Of a stretch of 64,000 nt of DNA, positions 1-9,717 are shown in pieces. Source of the stretch: Pseudomonas azerbaijanoccidentalis (GTDB taxonomy: Bacteria; Pseudomonadota; Gammaproteobacteria; Pseudomonadales; Pseudomonadaceae); NCBI RefSeq assembly GCF_019145495.1, contig NZ_JAHSTU010000003.1, positions 434,001 to 498,000 of the forward strand, written 5' to 3'. The position numbers and the translations under genes were made by a program. Numbering within the stretch: the stretch's first letter is position 1; each line of letters opens with the position of its first letter. The notes under the pieces are model-generated. The model searched no databases. It was not told the DNA's origin and saw only the letters and a list, made by a program, of their open reading frames with translations.

Positions 1-1647
1 AAAAAGGTCATCGTCAAACGCCTCGACGCCATTCAGAACTTCGGCGCCATGGACGTGCTGTGCACCGACAAGACCGGCACCCTGACCCAGGACAAGATCT
101 TCCTGGCGCGCAACGTCGACGTCTGGGGCAACGATTGCGATGACGTGCTGGAAATGGCTTACCTCAACAGCTACTACCAGACCGGCCTGAAAAACCTGCT
201 GGATGTGGCGGTGCTTGAGCATGTGGAAATCCACCGGCAGCTGAAGGTCGGCACGGCATTTCGCAAGGTCGATGAGATCCCGTTCGACTTCACCCGGCGG
301 CGCATGTCGGTGGTGGTCGCCGAGCGCGATCAACCGCATCTGTTGATCTGCAAAGGCGCCGTGGAAGAAGTGTTGGCGGTCTGCACCCGTGTACGTCACG
401 GCGTGGTGGATGAAGCGTTGAGCGATGAACTGTTGGCGCGGATTCGTCAGGTCACGGCGGCGTTCAATGCCGAAGGTCTGCGGGTGGTCGCCGTGGCTGC
501 ACGGCCGATGATCGAGGGCCGCGACACGTACAATCTGGCCGATGAACAGGCGCTGACGCTGATCGGTTACGTGGCGTTCCTTGATCCGCCAAAGGAAAGC
601 ACCGCACCGGCGCTCAAGGCGCTGGCTGCCCATGGCGTGGCAGTGAAAGTGCTGACCGGCGACAACGAGCTGGTGACTGCGAAAATCTGCCGCGAAGTCG
701 GGCTGGAGCAACAAGGCCTGCTGATGGGCGATGACATTGAGCGCATGAGCGACGCCGAACTGGCGGTGGCGATCGAGACAACGAACGTTTTCGCCAAACT
801 CACCCCTTCGCACAAGGAACGCATCGTCCGGTTGCTCAAGGGTAACGGCCACGTGGTCGGTTTCATGGGCGACGGCATCAACGACGCCCCGGCCCTGCGC
901 ACCGCCGACATCGGCATTTCCGTCGACAGCGCGGTGGACATCGCCAAGGAAGCGGCTGACATCATCCTTCTGGAAAAGAGCCTGATGGTGCTGGAGGAGG
1001 GCGTGCTGGAAGGGCGCCGGACCTTCGCCAACATGCTCAAGTACATCAAGATGACTGCCAGCTCCAACTTCGGCAACGTGTTCTCGGTGCTGGTGGCCAG
1101 CGCGTTCATTCCGTTCCTGCCAATGCTGCCGATGCACCTGTTGGTGCAGAACCTGCTTTACGACATTTCGCAGATCGCCATCCCGTTCGATCACGTCGAT
1201 GCCGACATGCTGCAGAAACCACAGCGCTGGCAGCCGGCGGATGTCGGGCGCTTCATGCTGTTTTTCGGGCCGATCAGCTCGATCTTCGACATCACTACGT
1301 TTGCCTTGATGTGGTACGTGTTCGACGCCAATACCCCGGACCATCAGACCCTGTTCCAGTCCGGATGGTTCGTGGTCGGGCTGCTGACCCAGACGCTGAT
1401 CGTGCACATGATCCGCACGCCGAAAGTGCCGTTCCTGCAAAGCCGCGCGGCGTTGCCGCTGATGGTCATGACCGGAGTCATCATGGCCGTGGGGATTTTC
1501 CTGCCGATGGGGCCACTGGCGCACTACTTCAAATTGCAGGCGCTGCCGTCGCTGTACTTCGTGTTCCTGCCGGTGATTCTGCTGGCGTACATGGGCCTGA
1601 CCCAGGCGGTGAAGGGGTTCTACATCCGGCGGTTTGGCTGGCAGTAA
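1..1647 (+). CDS. mgtA: Mg2+-importing P-type ATPase, C-terminal part (5' end outside window)
   Basis: The frame is open from the first base, so this is a 3' fragment of 548 residues; the family is usually about 900 residues. The phosphorylation motif DKTGT is at visible residues 23-27, followed by the nucleotide-binding region, the TGDN motif, the hinge GDGINDAP and a C-terminal block of hydrophobic segments. The DIGISVDSAVDIAKEAADI stretch and the C-terminal helices fit type P3B (MgtA/MgtB) pumps, which import Mg2+ across the inner membrane using ATP. An internal ATG at base 49 is not the true start. The missing N-terminus would hold the actuator domain and first membrane helices. The substrate is inferred from family resemblance. 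Confidence 0.93.
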   Translation, partial: KKVIVKRLDAIQNFGAMDVLCTDKTGTLTQDKIFLARNVDVWGNDCDDVLEMAYLNSYYQTGLKNLLDVAVLEHVEIHRQLKVGTAFRKVDEIPFDFTRRRMSVVVAERDQPHLLICKGAVEEVLAVCTRVRHGVVDEALSDELLARIRQVTAAFNAEGLRVVAVAARPMIEGRDTYNLADEQALTLIGYVAFLDPPKESTAPALKALAAHGVAVKVLTGDNELVTAKICREVGLEQQGLLMGDDIERMSDAELAVAIETTNVFAKLTPSHKERIVRLLKGNGHVVGFMGDGINDAPALRTADIGISVDSAVDIAKEAADIILLEKSLMVLEEGVLEGRRTFANMLKYIKMTASSNFGNVFSVLVASAFIPFLPMLPMHLLVQNLLYDISQIAIPFDHVDADMLQKPQRWQPADVGRFMLFFGPISSIFDITTFALMWYVFDANTPDHQTLFQSGWFVVGLLTQTLIVHMIRTPKVPFLQSRAALPLMVMTGVIMAVGIFLPMGPLAHYFKLQALPSLYFVFLPVILLAYMGLTQAVKGFYIRRFGWQ

Positions 1648-1660
1648 TGCTGCCAGGTGC

Positions 1661-1679
1661 AGGAGCTGCGACAGCTCCT
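1661..1679. repeat. Short perfect hairpin after mgtA (REP-like remnant)
   Basis: Perfect 8-bp arms AGGAGCTG / CAGCTCCT separated by CGA, 14 bp after the mgtA stop. The arms match the core of the REP elements found elsewhere in the window, so this looks like a shortened REP copy. No T-tract follows, so a role as a terminator is unproven. Confidence 0.5.
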
Positions 1680-1776
1680 ACCGAACAAGCGCCTCAGTAT
1701 TTGGGAAAAGTCCTACAGAAAGGTCGTTGGGTCTTCCGTAGCCTTGCGACCTCATTGATCTGACCCGGGGGCCACG

Positions 1777-2190
1777 TTGTCCAAAAAGTCCACACGCATC
1801 CTGATTGCTGACGAACAACACTTCAGCCGGCTGAGAATCGAGCGCTGGTTCAATCAGCTCGGTTATTACCGGGTGGCACCGGTGCAAAACCTGGAGGAGC
1901 TGCTGTCCCTGGTGGAGTACGGCAGCGAGCCGATCGACCTATTGGTCATCAATGCCGCGTTGGGTCACGGGAAACTCAACCTGCTGGATTTTTGCCTCGA
2001 TAACCGCCAGCTCGCTCGAGTGATGATCTACGACGGCCAGCGGGCGCACCTGCCTGTGATCACAGGCTGCGCGCAGCAAATGGTTCATGTCAGTCATGCC
2101 GTTTTGCCTGAACTGCCATTGATTCAGCGCCTGATGGCGCTGGTTGATCCGCTGCGACCGTCTGTCGGTACTGTCATTTCTGTCAGGTAG
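1777..2190 (+). CDS. Degenerate receiver-domain protein (phosphoacceptor Asp replaced by Asn)
   Basis: A 137-residue single-domain protein with a receiver-like beginning (RILIADEQHFSRLRIER, acidic pair D12-E13). The position that should be the phosphorylated Asp is N59 in DLLVINAALG. The conserved Thr/Ser and Lys-Pro of active receivers are not evident either (VMIYDGQ and SHAVLPELP instead). It starts with TTG. It lies about 110 bp upstream of a NarL-type regulator and a BvgS-like kinase on the same strand, so it may belong to that signalling system. What is seen is a receiver fold with a lost active site; a role as phosphorylation-independent adaptor or competitor is inference. Confidence 0.7.
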   Translation: MSKKSTRILIADEQHFSRLRIERWFNQLGYYRVAPVQNLEELLSLVEYGSEPIDLLVINAALGHGKLNLLDFCLDNRQLARVMIYDGQRAHLPVITGCAQQMVHVSHAVLPELPLIQRLMALVDPLRPSVGTVISVR

Positions 2191-2298
2191 TTTCACCCCG
2201 CGTTCCATGCAACAGTCGACGCGCAGCCGTTGCGTGTGATTCGGGCTTTGTCCGAGGGCTGTCAGCGCCCGTTTGTCGTGTTTTTGCCAGGAGTTGCC

Positions 2299-2925
2299 AT
2301 GAAGTCAGTGCTGATTGTGGACGATCATCCGGTGATTCGCGGCGCAGTCAAGATCGTACTCAAGCTGGAGGGGTACAAGCGCATCCACGAAGCCTCCAGC
2401 GGTAATGAAGTGTTGCCGATGATCCGTGAACACAAACCGGAACTGGTGATCCTGGACCTGAACATACCGTCGCTGGACGGGCTGGATGTGCTGGCGCGTA
2501 TCCAGGCTCTTGACGTGAGGTGTCGTGTGGTGGTCTTCACGTCCCAGGAACCGATGTTCTATCAGGATCGCTGCATGCGCGCTGGTGCCGCGGCCTACGT
2601 CGCCAAAACCAACGATCTTCAGCATCTGCACAAGGCTGTGCACGCGGTGATGGGGGGCTACACCTACTTCTCGCGGCTTCCCAATAGCTCAGTGTCGATG
2701 AGCACCTTGCAGCGCAGCGAGAAGCAGATGATCGACAACCTGTCGGACCGGGAACTGACTATTTTTTTGCAACTGGCCAGGGGCATGAGCAACAAGGCCA
2801 TCGCCGAAGTCATGCATTTGAGCCACAAGACCGTCAGCACCTACAAAACCCGTTTGACCGAGAAGCTCAACGTGGAGTCGTCGGTGCACCTGAGGGATCT
2901 TGCCCGGCGCAATCATCTGATCTGA
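2299..2925 (+). CDS. NarL/EvgA-type response regulator
   Basis: 208 residues: receiver domain (VDDHP with D8-D9, phosphoacceptor D53 in VILDLNIPSLDG) and a C-terminal LuxR-type helix-turn-helix (LSDREL...GMSNKAIAEVMHLSHKTVSTYK). The ATG at 2299 is chosen because AGGAG sits just upstream; the frame is open further 5' but without a better start. The gene ends 18 bp before the BvgS/EvgS-like sensor kinase, so the two are very likely a cognate pair analogous to BvgAS/EvgAS. Targets are unknown. Confidence 0.9.
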   Translation: MKSVLIVDDHPVIRGAVKIVLKLEGYKRIHEASSGNEVLPMIREHKPELVILDLNIPSLDGLDVLARIQALDVRCRVVVFTSQEPMFYQDRCMRAGAAAYVAKTNDLQHLHKAVHAVMGGYTYFSRLPNSSVSMSTLQRSEKQMIDNLSDRELTIFLQLARGMSNKAIAEVMHLSHKTVSTYKTRLTEKLNVESSVHLRDLARRNHLI

Positions 2926-2943
2926 GAGAACGCCATCGAACCG

Positions 2944-5900
2944 TTGCGCAGCTTTAAAAAAACCTTATGGCTGGTGCTTTTGCTGTGGGCATCAAGTGTC
3001 TGCGCGCAGCCGCAAACACTGACGTTGCTGGGACGCTCCAGCGTTGAGGGCTATGCGGTCAAACTGTCGGAGGCCGATGCACGCTGGTTGCAGCAAAAGG
3101 GTCGCTTGGTGCTGGCGGTTTCCGCACCGGACTATCCACCCTTCGACATCACCACGACCGGGCATGCGTTGGAAGGTCTGACCGCAGACTATGCCGACCT
3201 GCTCAGACAGTCGTTGCAGGTGCCGATTGACGTTCATCGCTACGCCTCGCGTGCCGAGGCGGTGCTGGCTCTCAAGCAGGGCGGGGCTGACATTCTGGGT
3301 ACGGCCAACCGCTTCGAAGCACAGGACCCACAGTTGCAAATGTCCGGCAGCTATGCCGACGATCAACCGGTATTGATCACCCGCACCGACTCACCGCAAA
3401 CGTTGGACCGGGCGTTGACCGGCAAAAGCCTGGCGATGCTGTATCACTATTTGCCTGAAGGGTACGTGCAGCGGTTCTACCCCAAGGCGCAGGTCGAGCT
3501 GTTTCCTTCGACACTGGGGGCGGTAGGGGCCGTGGCGTTCGGGCAAGCGGATGTTTACCTGGGCGATGCCATCAGCGCCCATTACCTGATCAGCAAAAAC
3601 TACCTGAACAACGTCAAGCTGGCGGATTTGTCCTCCATTGAACCGGGCCGGTTCGCGTTTGCCATGGCCCGCGACAATCGCCGGTTACTGCGCATCGTCA
3701 ACCAGGCCTTGTCGGCAATCAGCGCCAATGAACAGATCAACATCTTGCGCCGCTGGGGCGCTGGCGGGGCTTCTATTTCCGGCAATCAGCCTTTGCAGTT
3801 CAGCGTGGCCGAGCAGCGTTGGCTCAAGCAACACCCGCGTTTGAGGGTGGCAATCAATGAAAACCTGATGCCGATTTCCTTCTTTGACAATGAGGGTCGA
3901 TTTCGCGGTATAGGTGCCGATGTGCTGGAGAAAATCAGCCTGCGCACCGGTTTGAAGTTCGATATTCGCCCGACCCGATCTGTCGCTGAAATGCTGGAGT
4001 GGATCAGGACCGATCAGGTGGACCTCGTCGCGGGAATCAGCCCCAGTATCGAGCGCGAAACCGAGCTGCAATTCACTCGCCCGTTCCTGACCAGTCCGAA
4101 TGTACTGGTGACTCGCGTAGAAGCGGGCAGCCCCGTCACCCTCGACGACATGGCCGGCAAAACCCTGGCCATCACTCAGGGCAACAGCACCGGCGAGTTT
4201 ATCCGCCAGCATTTTCCGCAGATCCGGCTGGTCAATGCGCCGTTGACGGCGGACGCGATGGAAATGGTTGCCCAAGGCAAAGCCGATGGCGGGATCAACT
4301 CGCTGATCGGCGCTCGCTATATGATTTCGCGCCTGTATCGAGGTCGACTGCGAGTGACCAGCACCGTTGGCGTCGATCCTGCTCGCAGCACGCTGGCGAC
4401 CGGCCGGGACGCGTCCGAGCTGCATTCGGTTCTGGACAAGACCCTGCTGAGCATCGCCCCCGAAGAAATCGACGAAATGACCCAGTATTGGCGCAACGAC
4501 CTGATGCTTGAGCAGAGCTACTGGTTGCGCCATCGCCAGCAAATTCTTCAGACCTTCGCTGTGGCCGGGGTCCTGTTGTTGCTCGCGCTGGCCTGGATCG
4601 TCTGGCAGCGCCGGCAGATTCGTCAGCGTCAACAGTGGCTGCGGCAATTGCAGGACGCCAAGGAAGCGGCCGACGATGCAAACCGGGCCAAGACCACGTT
4701 TCTGGCGACCATGAGCCATGAAATCCGCACACCCATGAATGCCTTGATCGGCATGCTGGAGCTGGCGCTGAAACGGGCAGACGAGGGCGTCACCGACCGC
4801 GCGGCCATCGAAGTGGCGTCGAATGCCGGGCAACAGTTGCTGGGGTTGATCGGCGACATTCTGGACATCGCGCGCATTGAGTCCGGGCATTTGTCGCTGA
4901 CACCGGAACGGGCCAATCTGCGAGAGTTGGTGGTTTCGGTGTGTCGGGTGTTTGAAGGCCTGGCGCAGCAAAAGAATCTGCGCTGGCGGGTCGAACTCGA
5001 CGACCACAGCGACCGCGACGTGCTGATTGACCCCACGCGTTTCAAGCAGGTGCTGTCCAATTTGTTGAGCAATGCGATCAAGTTCACCGCAGAGGGCGAG
5101 GTCAGTCTGCGGTTGCGAGTGCTGCCGACATCGCCCGAACGCCTGGCGGTCAGCCTGCGCATAGAAGACAGCGGCATCGGCATCAGCGCGCTGGACCAGC
5201 AGCGGTTGTTCAGCCCGTTCGTGCAGGCCGGCAACAGCCAGCAGTCGGGCCGTCAGGGCTCCGGTCTGGGGCTGGTGATCAGCCGTACGTTGTGCGAAAT
5301 GATGGGCGGTCGATTGCAACTCGACAGCGTTCTCGGGCGCGGCACCCAGGTGGACATCAGCCTTGAATTGACTGAGTTGCACCCATTACCACCTGCGCAG
5401 GCGCAGGAACAACAGCCACCGGTCCCGGCGCTGCTGATTCTGGTGGTCGATGATTATCCGGCCAATCGCTTGTTGCTCTCGCGGCAGTTGAGCTATCTGG
5501 GGCATCAGGTGCTGACAGCACAGGATGGCCAACAAGGTTTCGAATTGTGGCGCGAGCACGAGCTGGATCTGGTCATCACCGATTGCAACATGCCAGTGAC
5601 CAGTGGGTACGAATTGGCCGGTGCGATCCGCGATGAAGAACGCTTCCAGGGGGGGCCGCCGACTTTGATTCTGGGGTTCACCGCCAATGCTCAGCCAGAG
5701 GAAAAGGTCCGTTGTATCGAAGCGGGTATGGACGATTGCCTGTTCAAACCGATTCGACTGGATGACCTGCGCGCTTGGTTGCTGGGAAGGTTTTCGCATG
5801 GGCCGGTCAAAGCCAGCGAGCGCGGTCCGAACGCCGAGATCGATTTGAGCGGGTTGGCGAACTATGTCGGCTCGGACGACGAATTGATCGCCGAACTGCT

Positions 5901-6165
5901 ACGCGACGTGGTGGCGACCAATCGTGAAGATCGCGCGCGCCTGCTGCAGGCCCACGCTGCCCAGAACTATCCAGGCCTGCAAGACCTGGCGCACCGCATC
6001 AAGGGCGGCGCGCAAATGGTCCGTGCACAGGCATTGGTGGCCTGTTGTGAACATCTGGAGCGTGCCTGCGGTGAGGGCGACGCCAGACTGATCGACGCCG
6101 CCGTCGATCAGTTGCAACACGCCATGCTGCGCCTGGACCACAGCCTTGAGGGCAGCGGCGATTAA
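2944..6165 (+). CDS. BvgS/EvgS-like unorthodox hybrid sensor histidine kinase
   Basis: 1073 residues, TTG start. Order of parts: N-terminal signal segment, two tandem periplasmic solute-binding-like (SBP_bac_3) domains at about 45-275 and 285-520, one membrane helix near 540-560, a HisKA domain with the phosphorylated histidine H592 in [10 protein letters not shown], a HATPase domain, a receiver with D880 in VITDCNMP, and a C-terminal HPt domain with H1017 in AHRIKGGAQ. This is the full four-step phosphorelay layout of BvgS/EvgS. It lies 18 bp after the NarL-type regulator, its probable partner. The signal sensed cannot be read from sequence. Its 3' end overlaps the 3' end of the convergent aldo/keto reductase gene by 4 bp. 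Confidence 0.93.
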   Translation: MRSFKKTLWLVLLLWASSVCAQPQTLTLLGRSSVEGYAVKLSEADARWLQQKGRLVLAVSAPDYPPFDITTTGHALEGLTADYADLLRQSLQVPIDVHRYASRAEAVLALKQGGADILGTANRFEAQDPQLQMSGSYADDQPVLITRTDSPQTLDRALTGKSLAMLYHYLPEGYVQRFYPKAQVELFPSTLGAVGAVAFGQADVYLGDAISAHYLISKNYLNNVKLADLSSIEPGRFAFAMARDNRRLLRIVNQALSAISANEQINILRRWGAGGASISGNQPLQFSVAEQRWLKQHPRLRVAINENLMPISFFDNEGRFRGIGADVLEKISLRTGLKFDIRPTRSVAEMLEWIRTDQVDLVAGISPSIERETELQFTRPFLTSPNVLVTRVEAGSPVTLDDMAGKTLAITQGNSTGEFIRQHFPQIRLVNAPLTADAMEMVAQGKADGGINSLIGARYMISRLYRGRLRVTSTVGVDPARSTLATGRDASELHSVLDKTLLSIAPEEIDEMTQYWRNDLMLEQSYWLRHRQQILQTFAVAGVLLLLALAWIVWQRRQIRQRQQWLRQLQDAKEAADDANRAKTTFLATMSHEIRTPMNALIGMLELALKRADEGVTDRAAIEVASNAGQQLLGLIGDILDIARIESGHLSLTPERANLRELVVSVCRVFEGLAQQKNLRWRVELDDHSDRDVLIDPTRFKQVLSNLLSNAIKFTAEGEVSLRLRVLPTSPERLAVSLRIEDSGIGISALDQQRLFSPFVQAGNSQQSGRQGSGLGLVISRTLCEMMGGRLQLDSVLGRGTQVDISLELTELHPLPPAQAQEQQPPVPALLILVVDDYPANRLLLSRQLSYLGHQVLTAQDGQQGFELWREHELDLVITDCNMPVTSGYELAGAIRDEERFQGGPPTLILGFTANAQPEEKVRCIEAGMDDCLFKPIRLDDLRAWLLGRFSHGPVKASERGPNAEIDLSGLANYVGSDDELIAELLRDVVATNREDRARLLQAHAAQNYPGLQDLAHRIKGGAQMVRAQALVACCEHLERACGEGDARLIDAAVDQLQHAMLRLDHSLEGSGD

Positions 6166-6965
6166 TCCCAGTTCGGTGCGATGCCTTTGGGGCTGGTCAG
6201 GCGTTGGCCGCGATCCAGACTGGCGATCAGCGCCATGTCAGCATCACTCAATTGCAAGTCATAGGCCTTGAGGTTGCTTTCGAGGTTGGCGCATTTGGTC
6301 GACGAAGGAATCACCGCATACCCCAGTTGCATGGCCCAAGCCAGGGTGACCTGCGCGGGCGTTGCCTGAAGACGTTCGGCGATCTGTGCAATGACCGGGT
6401 CTTTGAGCACTTCGCCGTAAGCCAGGGTCATGTACGAGGTGATCTGGATGCCCCGGCTCTGCGCGAACTCGACCACTTTGCGGTTTTGCAGGTACGGGTG
6501 CAGTTCGATCTGGTTAGTGGCGATGTTCTCGGCGCCGACGGCGACGATGGCCTGTTTCATCAGGTCGACGGTGAAGTTCGAGACGCCGATCTGCCGGGTC
6601 AGCCCCAGGCGTTTGGCTTCGAGCAGGGCACCCATGAATTCTTCGACCGGCACCTGGTCTTCGGGCGACGGCCAGTGGATCAGTGTCAGGTCCAGGTAGT
6701 CGGTCTGCAGTTTTTGCAGGCTTTCCTTGAGGCTGTCGATCAGACGATCCTTGGCGAAGTTGGCGACCCAGATCTTGCTGGTGATGAACAGGTCCTGGCG
6801 GGAGATGCCGCTGGCGGCGATGGCTTCACCGACTTCGGCTTCGTTCTCGTAGATTTGCGCGGTGTCGATCGCGCGGTAACCCAGTTCGAGGCCGGTGCTG
6901 ACCGAGTCGATGACCACCTGGCCTTGCAAGCGAAAAGTACCCAGGCCGAATGCGGGAACAGACAT
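6162..6965 (-). CDS. dkgB: Aldo/keto reductase, 2,5-diketo-D-gluconate reductase B type
   Basis: 267 residues from the ATG at 6965, the same length as E. coli DkgB; the open frame extends upstream but that part does not resemble the family. The beginning [18 protein letters not shown], the [18 protein letters not shown] stretch (catalytic Asp and Tyr), and IHWPSP (catalytic His) mark an NADPH-dependent aldo/keto reductase. DkgB-type enzymes reduce 2,5-diketogluconate and methylglyoxal or other small carbonyls in the cytoplasm. It is a single gene, convergent with the hybrid kinase. The exact substrate is inferred. Confidence 0.88.
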   Translation of the reverse strand: MSVPAFGLGTFRLQGQVVIDSVSTGLELGYRAIDTAQIYENEAEVGEAIAASGISRQDLFITSKIWVANFAKDRLIDSLKESLQKLQTDYLDLTLIHWPSPEDQVPVEEFMGALLEAKRLGLTRQIGVSNFTVDLMKQAIVAVGAENIATNQIELHPYLQNRKVVEFAQSRGIQITSYMTLAYGEVLKDPVIAQIAERLQATPAQVTLAWAMQLGYAVIPSSTKCANLESNLKAYDLQLSDADMALIASLDRGQRLTSPKGIAPNWD

Positions 6966-7079
6966 GTTTGACTCCAGAAGTTGCAGTGGGAATGGGCAGG
7001 AGTATCCCCGCCTGCATTCGTGGGAAAAACCGCTGGATGGGCAAAGCAATGTTTACCGTAAATCAAAAATCCTTGAAGC

Positions 7080-7619
7080 CTACCCCCGCGGCTCAAGAAT
7101 CATGCAAGTCGTCGACCCCGTCGCATACAGCCGCCCATCGACATCATAGATCCGCCCCTCGGCCAGGGCCGTTGAACGCCCGAGGTGAACGATCTTGCCC
7201 TCGGCGCGCACCGGGCCGCTGGCGTTATTCAGTGCGCGGACATAGCTGATGCGCAGGTCCAGCGTGGTGTAGCCCTGGCCCCTTTTCAATTGCGTGTGGA
7301 TGGCGCAGCCCATGCACGAGTCCAGCAGTGTCGCGGCATAGCCTCCGTGCACAGTGCCCAGCGGGTTGTAGTGCCGCGCATCCGGCGTGCCCTGGAAAAT
7401 GAACAGCCCGTCGGACCATTCGATGGGGATGAAATCCATCAGCGCGCCAATGGGCGGCGAGGGCAGGTCACCGTTGCCGATGCCTTCGAAAAACTCAGCG
7501 GGCGACAGCGCACTGACCTCGGCCATGGACAAACTGCCCGGGCCTTGAAGGCGCGCGCGCATGGCCTGTTCCTGGGCGATCCATTGGGCGAGCGTGGCGT
7601 CGCGGTTGGGGCTCTGCAT
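7080..7619 (-). CDS. PaaI-family hot-dog-fold acyl-CoA thioesterase
   Basis: 179 residues from the ATG at 7619, with GAGG upstream; a TTG two codons earlier is a weaker alternative. The core NPLGTVHGGYAATLLDSCMGCAIHTQL is the hot-dog signature around the catalytic region of PaaI/YdiI-type thioesterases, and a strand like YTTLDLRISYVRALNNASGPVRAEGKIVHLGRS follows. It likely hydrolyses a medium or aromatic acyl-CoA. It is distinct from the paaI of the paa cluster further on and stands beside a LysR gene on the same strand. Confidence 0.8.
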   Translation of the reverse strand: MQSPNRDATLAQWIAQEQAMRARLQGPGSLSMAEVSALSPAEFFEGIGNGDLPSPPIGALMDFIPIEWSDGLFIFQGTPDARHYNPLGTVHGGYAATLLDSCMGCAIHTQLKRGQGYTTLDLRISYVRALNNASGPVRAEGKIVHLGRSTALAEGRIYDVDGRLYATGSTTCMILEPRG

Positions 7620-7705
7620 GATCAAGACCTCGGCGAGAATGGATATTATGGTTGTAATCCTCGCTGATATTATGTCCGAAATAAAAACTCCACCACACCT
7701 TCCGT

Positions 7706-7738
7706 CCTGTAGCCGCAGGCTGCGCCAGCTGCTACAGG
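7706..7738. repeat. REP-like hairpin after the LysR gene
   Basis: Perfect 8-bp arms CCTGTAGC / GCTACAGG around a 17-base loop containing GCCGCAGGCTGCG, a diverged form of the REP element. It lies 5 bp downstream of the LysR stop (minus strand) and could protect or end that transcript. Confidence 0.55.
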
Positions 7739-7743
7739 TTTCG

Positions 7744-8652
7744 TCAGGCGATGTCGCTGTGGCTGAACTCTTCGCCGAGAAAGTCGATCAGCGTGCGCAC
7801 CGACGGCAGCAAGCCGCGACGCGAGGGGAAAATCGCGTGGATGATGCCGCTTTTCGGCGCCCAACCCGGTACCAGTTCAACCAGATGCCCGGCAGCGATT
7901 TCATCGCGCACCACTACACTGGGAAGGTGCACGACGCCGATCCCGGCAACGGCTGCATGCCGCAAGGCCAACAGGTCATCGGTGACCATTCTCGGCGCAT
8001 GCCGGATCACCGCGCTGCTGCCATCGGCGCCAAACAGTTCCCACTGATACTCGCGCTGCGCCGCGCCCCAGTGCAGGCTCGGCAAGCCGCTGAGGTCGGC
8101 CGGTGAGGGCGGGGTCGACAGGCGCTCGGCGAACGCCGGACTGCCGACGACGCTTTGGGTACTGTTGCCGAGTACTTTCATCACCATGTCAGTGTTTTCC
8201 AGCGGCGGAAAACGCACCCGCAGAGCGATATCAAAACCTTCGTGGATCAGATCGACCCGACGGTTGGTGCTCTCGATGAACAACTCCACCAGCGGGTACT
8301 TGAGCAGGTAACGGGTGAGCATCGGCCCGACCCACGAGTTGAGCAGCGCCGTGGGACAACTGATGCGCACCAGGCCTTGGGGCTCCGAACGATTGCGCTC
8401 GATCAATTCCGCCGCGCTTTCCGCTTCCACCCGCATGGCCAGGCAGCGCTGGTAATAGGCCTGGCCGATTTCGGTCAATGAGCAGTGGCGGCTGGTGCGG
8501 TGCAGCAGGCGCACGCCAAGGCGTTCTTCGAGCTCGGCGATGCGCCGGCTGAGCTTGGATTTGGGCATGTCCAGCGCCCGACCGGCTGCGGCAAAACCGT
8601 GATGCTCCACCACTTGGGTGAAGTAGTAGAGAGTGTTGAGGTCTTCCACCAT
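7744..8652 (-). CDS. LysR-family transcriptional regulator
   Basis: 302 residues. The N-terminal winged HTH (LNTLYYFTQVVEHHGFAAAGRALDMPKSKLSRRI) is followed by a LysR substrate domain of the AaeR/DsdC-like subgroup. It is divergent from the pirin-ycaC genes across a 104-bp gap that holds a clear palindrome, so it very probably controls them and itself. The inducer is unknown; quercetin- or aromatic-type ligands are only a guess from the pirin linkage. Confidence 0.9.
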   Translation of the reverse strand: MVEDLNTLYYFTQVVEHHGFAAAGRALDMPKSKLSRRIAELEERLGVRLLHRTSRHCSLTEIGQAYYQRCLAMRVEAESAAELIERNRSEPQGLVRISCPTALLNSWVGPMLTRYLLKYPLVELFIESTNRRVDLIHEGFDIALRVRFPPLENTDMVMKVLGNSTQSVVGSPAFAERLSTPPSPADLSGLPSLHWGAAQREYQWELFGADGSSAVIRHAPRMVTDDLLALRHAAVAGIGVVHLPSVVVRDEIAAGHLVELVPGWAPKSGIIHAIFPSRRGLLPSVRTLIDFLGEEFSHSDIA

Positions 8653-8668
8653 CGTTCTCCAGATAGAA

Positions 8669-8696
8669 CGCTAAGACTGATTTTTGCAGTCTAGCG
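8669..8696. promoter_or_regulatory. Palindromic candidate operator between LysR and pirin genes
   Basis: CGCTAAGACTG - 7 bases - CAGTCTAGCG. The inner arms AGACTG / CAGTCT are perfect, and the outer CGCTA / AGCG extend them with one extra base. It is the only strong dyad in the divergent intergenic region, where a LysR regulator would bind. Confidence 0.55.
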
Positions 8697-8756
8697 CAGC
8701 AAAGGTCACGGTTTTAAGCTTTGTCCATGGCTTCACTCACCTCATCAGGAGACACC

Positions 8757-9623
8757 ATGAAAAACATCATCGGTATCTACACCAGCCCACGGGCTCATTG
8801 GGTCGGCGACGGTTTTCCGGTCCGCACACTGTTTTCCTACGACAACCTTGGCAAGCACATCAGCCCGTTTCTGCTGCTCGATCACGCCGGTCCCGCCGAA
8901 TTCACTCCGACCACCGAGCGGCGTGGCGTTGGTCAGCATCCGCACCGCGGCTTCGAAACCGTGACTATCGTTTACAAGGGTGAAGTGGAACACCGCGACT
9001 CCACCGGCAGCGGCGGCAAGATCGGCCCCGGCGACGTGCAATGGATGACCGCCGCGTCCGGGATCCTGCATGAAGAGTTCCACTCCGGCGATTTCGCCAA
9101 AAGCGGTGGCACCCTGGAAATGGTGCAACTGTGGGTCAACCTGCCCGCCAAGGACAAAATGGCCGAACCCGGTTACCAGACGATTCTTGATGGCGATATC
9201 CCGAACATCGCCTTGAAGGACAACGCTGGCAGCCTGCGGTTGATCGCCGGTGAGTTCGACGGTCATACCGGCCCGTCGCGCACGTTCACCCCGATTGACG
9301 TCTGGGACCTGCGCCTCAACGGCGGCAAGTTGCTGACCCTCGACCTGCACGAAGGTCGCAATACAGCGTTGGTGGTGCTGCGCGGCACGGTTCAGGTCAA
9401 TGGCCTGGAACTGGTGCGCGAGGGTCAACTGGCCCTGCTGGAACGCGAGGGCGACCAGTTGACCCTGGAAGCCAATGGCGACGCTGTGGTGCTGTTGCTC
9501 AGCGGCGAGCCGATCGACGAGCCCATCGTCGGTCACGGCCCGTTCGTGATGAACACCGAGCAGGAAATCCATCAGGCGTTCGCCGACTTCCAGTCCGGCC
9601 GCTTCGGCCAGATGCACGGTTAA
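8757..9623 (+). CDS. Pirin family protein (bicupin)
   Basis: 288 residues from the ATG at 8757, preceded by CAGGAG. The N-terminal cupin shows the metal-binding pattern HPHRGFETVTIV and further on EFH in ILHEEFHSG; a C-terminal pirin domain follows (RTFTPIDVWDLRLNGG). Pirins are iron-binding cupins; some act as quercetin 2,3-dioxygenases. It is first in a three-gene plus-strand set with two isochorismatase-fold hydrolases, divergent from the LysR gene. The reaction is not assigned. Confidence 0.88.
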   Translation: MKNIIGIYTSPRAHWVGDGFPVRTLFSYDNLGKHISPFLLLDHAGPAEFTPTTERRGVGQHPHRGFETVTIVYKGEVEHRDSTGSGGKIGPGDVQWMTAASGILHEEFHSGDFAKSGGTLEMVQLWVNLPAKDKMAEPGYQTILDGDIPNIALKDNAGSLRLIAGEFDGHTGPSRTFTPIDVWDLRLNGGKLLTLDLHEGRNTALVVLRGTVQVNGLELVREGQLALLEREGDQLTLEANGDAVVLLLSGEPIDEPIVGHGPFVMNTEQEIHQAFADFQSGRFGQMHG

Positions 9624-9717
9624 TCCGTAGCGCTTCTACAACCCGACTCTACCCAGGATGAGTAGGCCGGTTTTCAGGCCAGGGATGGCTGTTGCCCAAA
9701 AGAAAGAGGAAACGTTC

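Noticed and set aside
3685..5382. Long open frame on the minus strand opposite the hybrid kinase gene (565 codons)
   Set aside because: It is the antisense shadow of a GC-rich gene. It has no ribosome site, domain or family resemblance, and the kinase domains on the plus strand are unambiguous.
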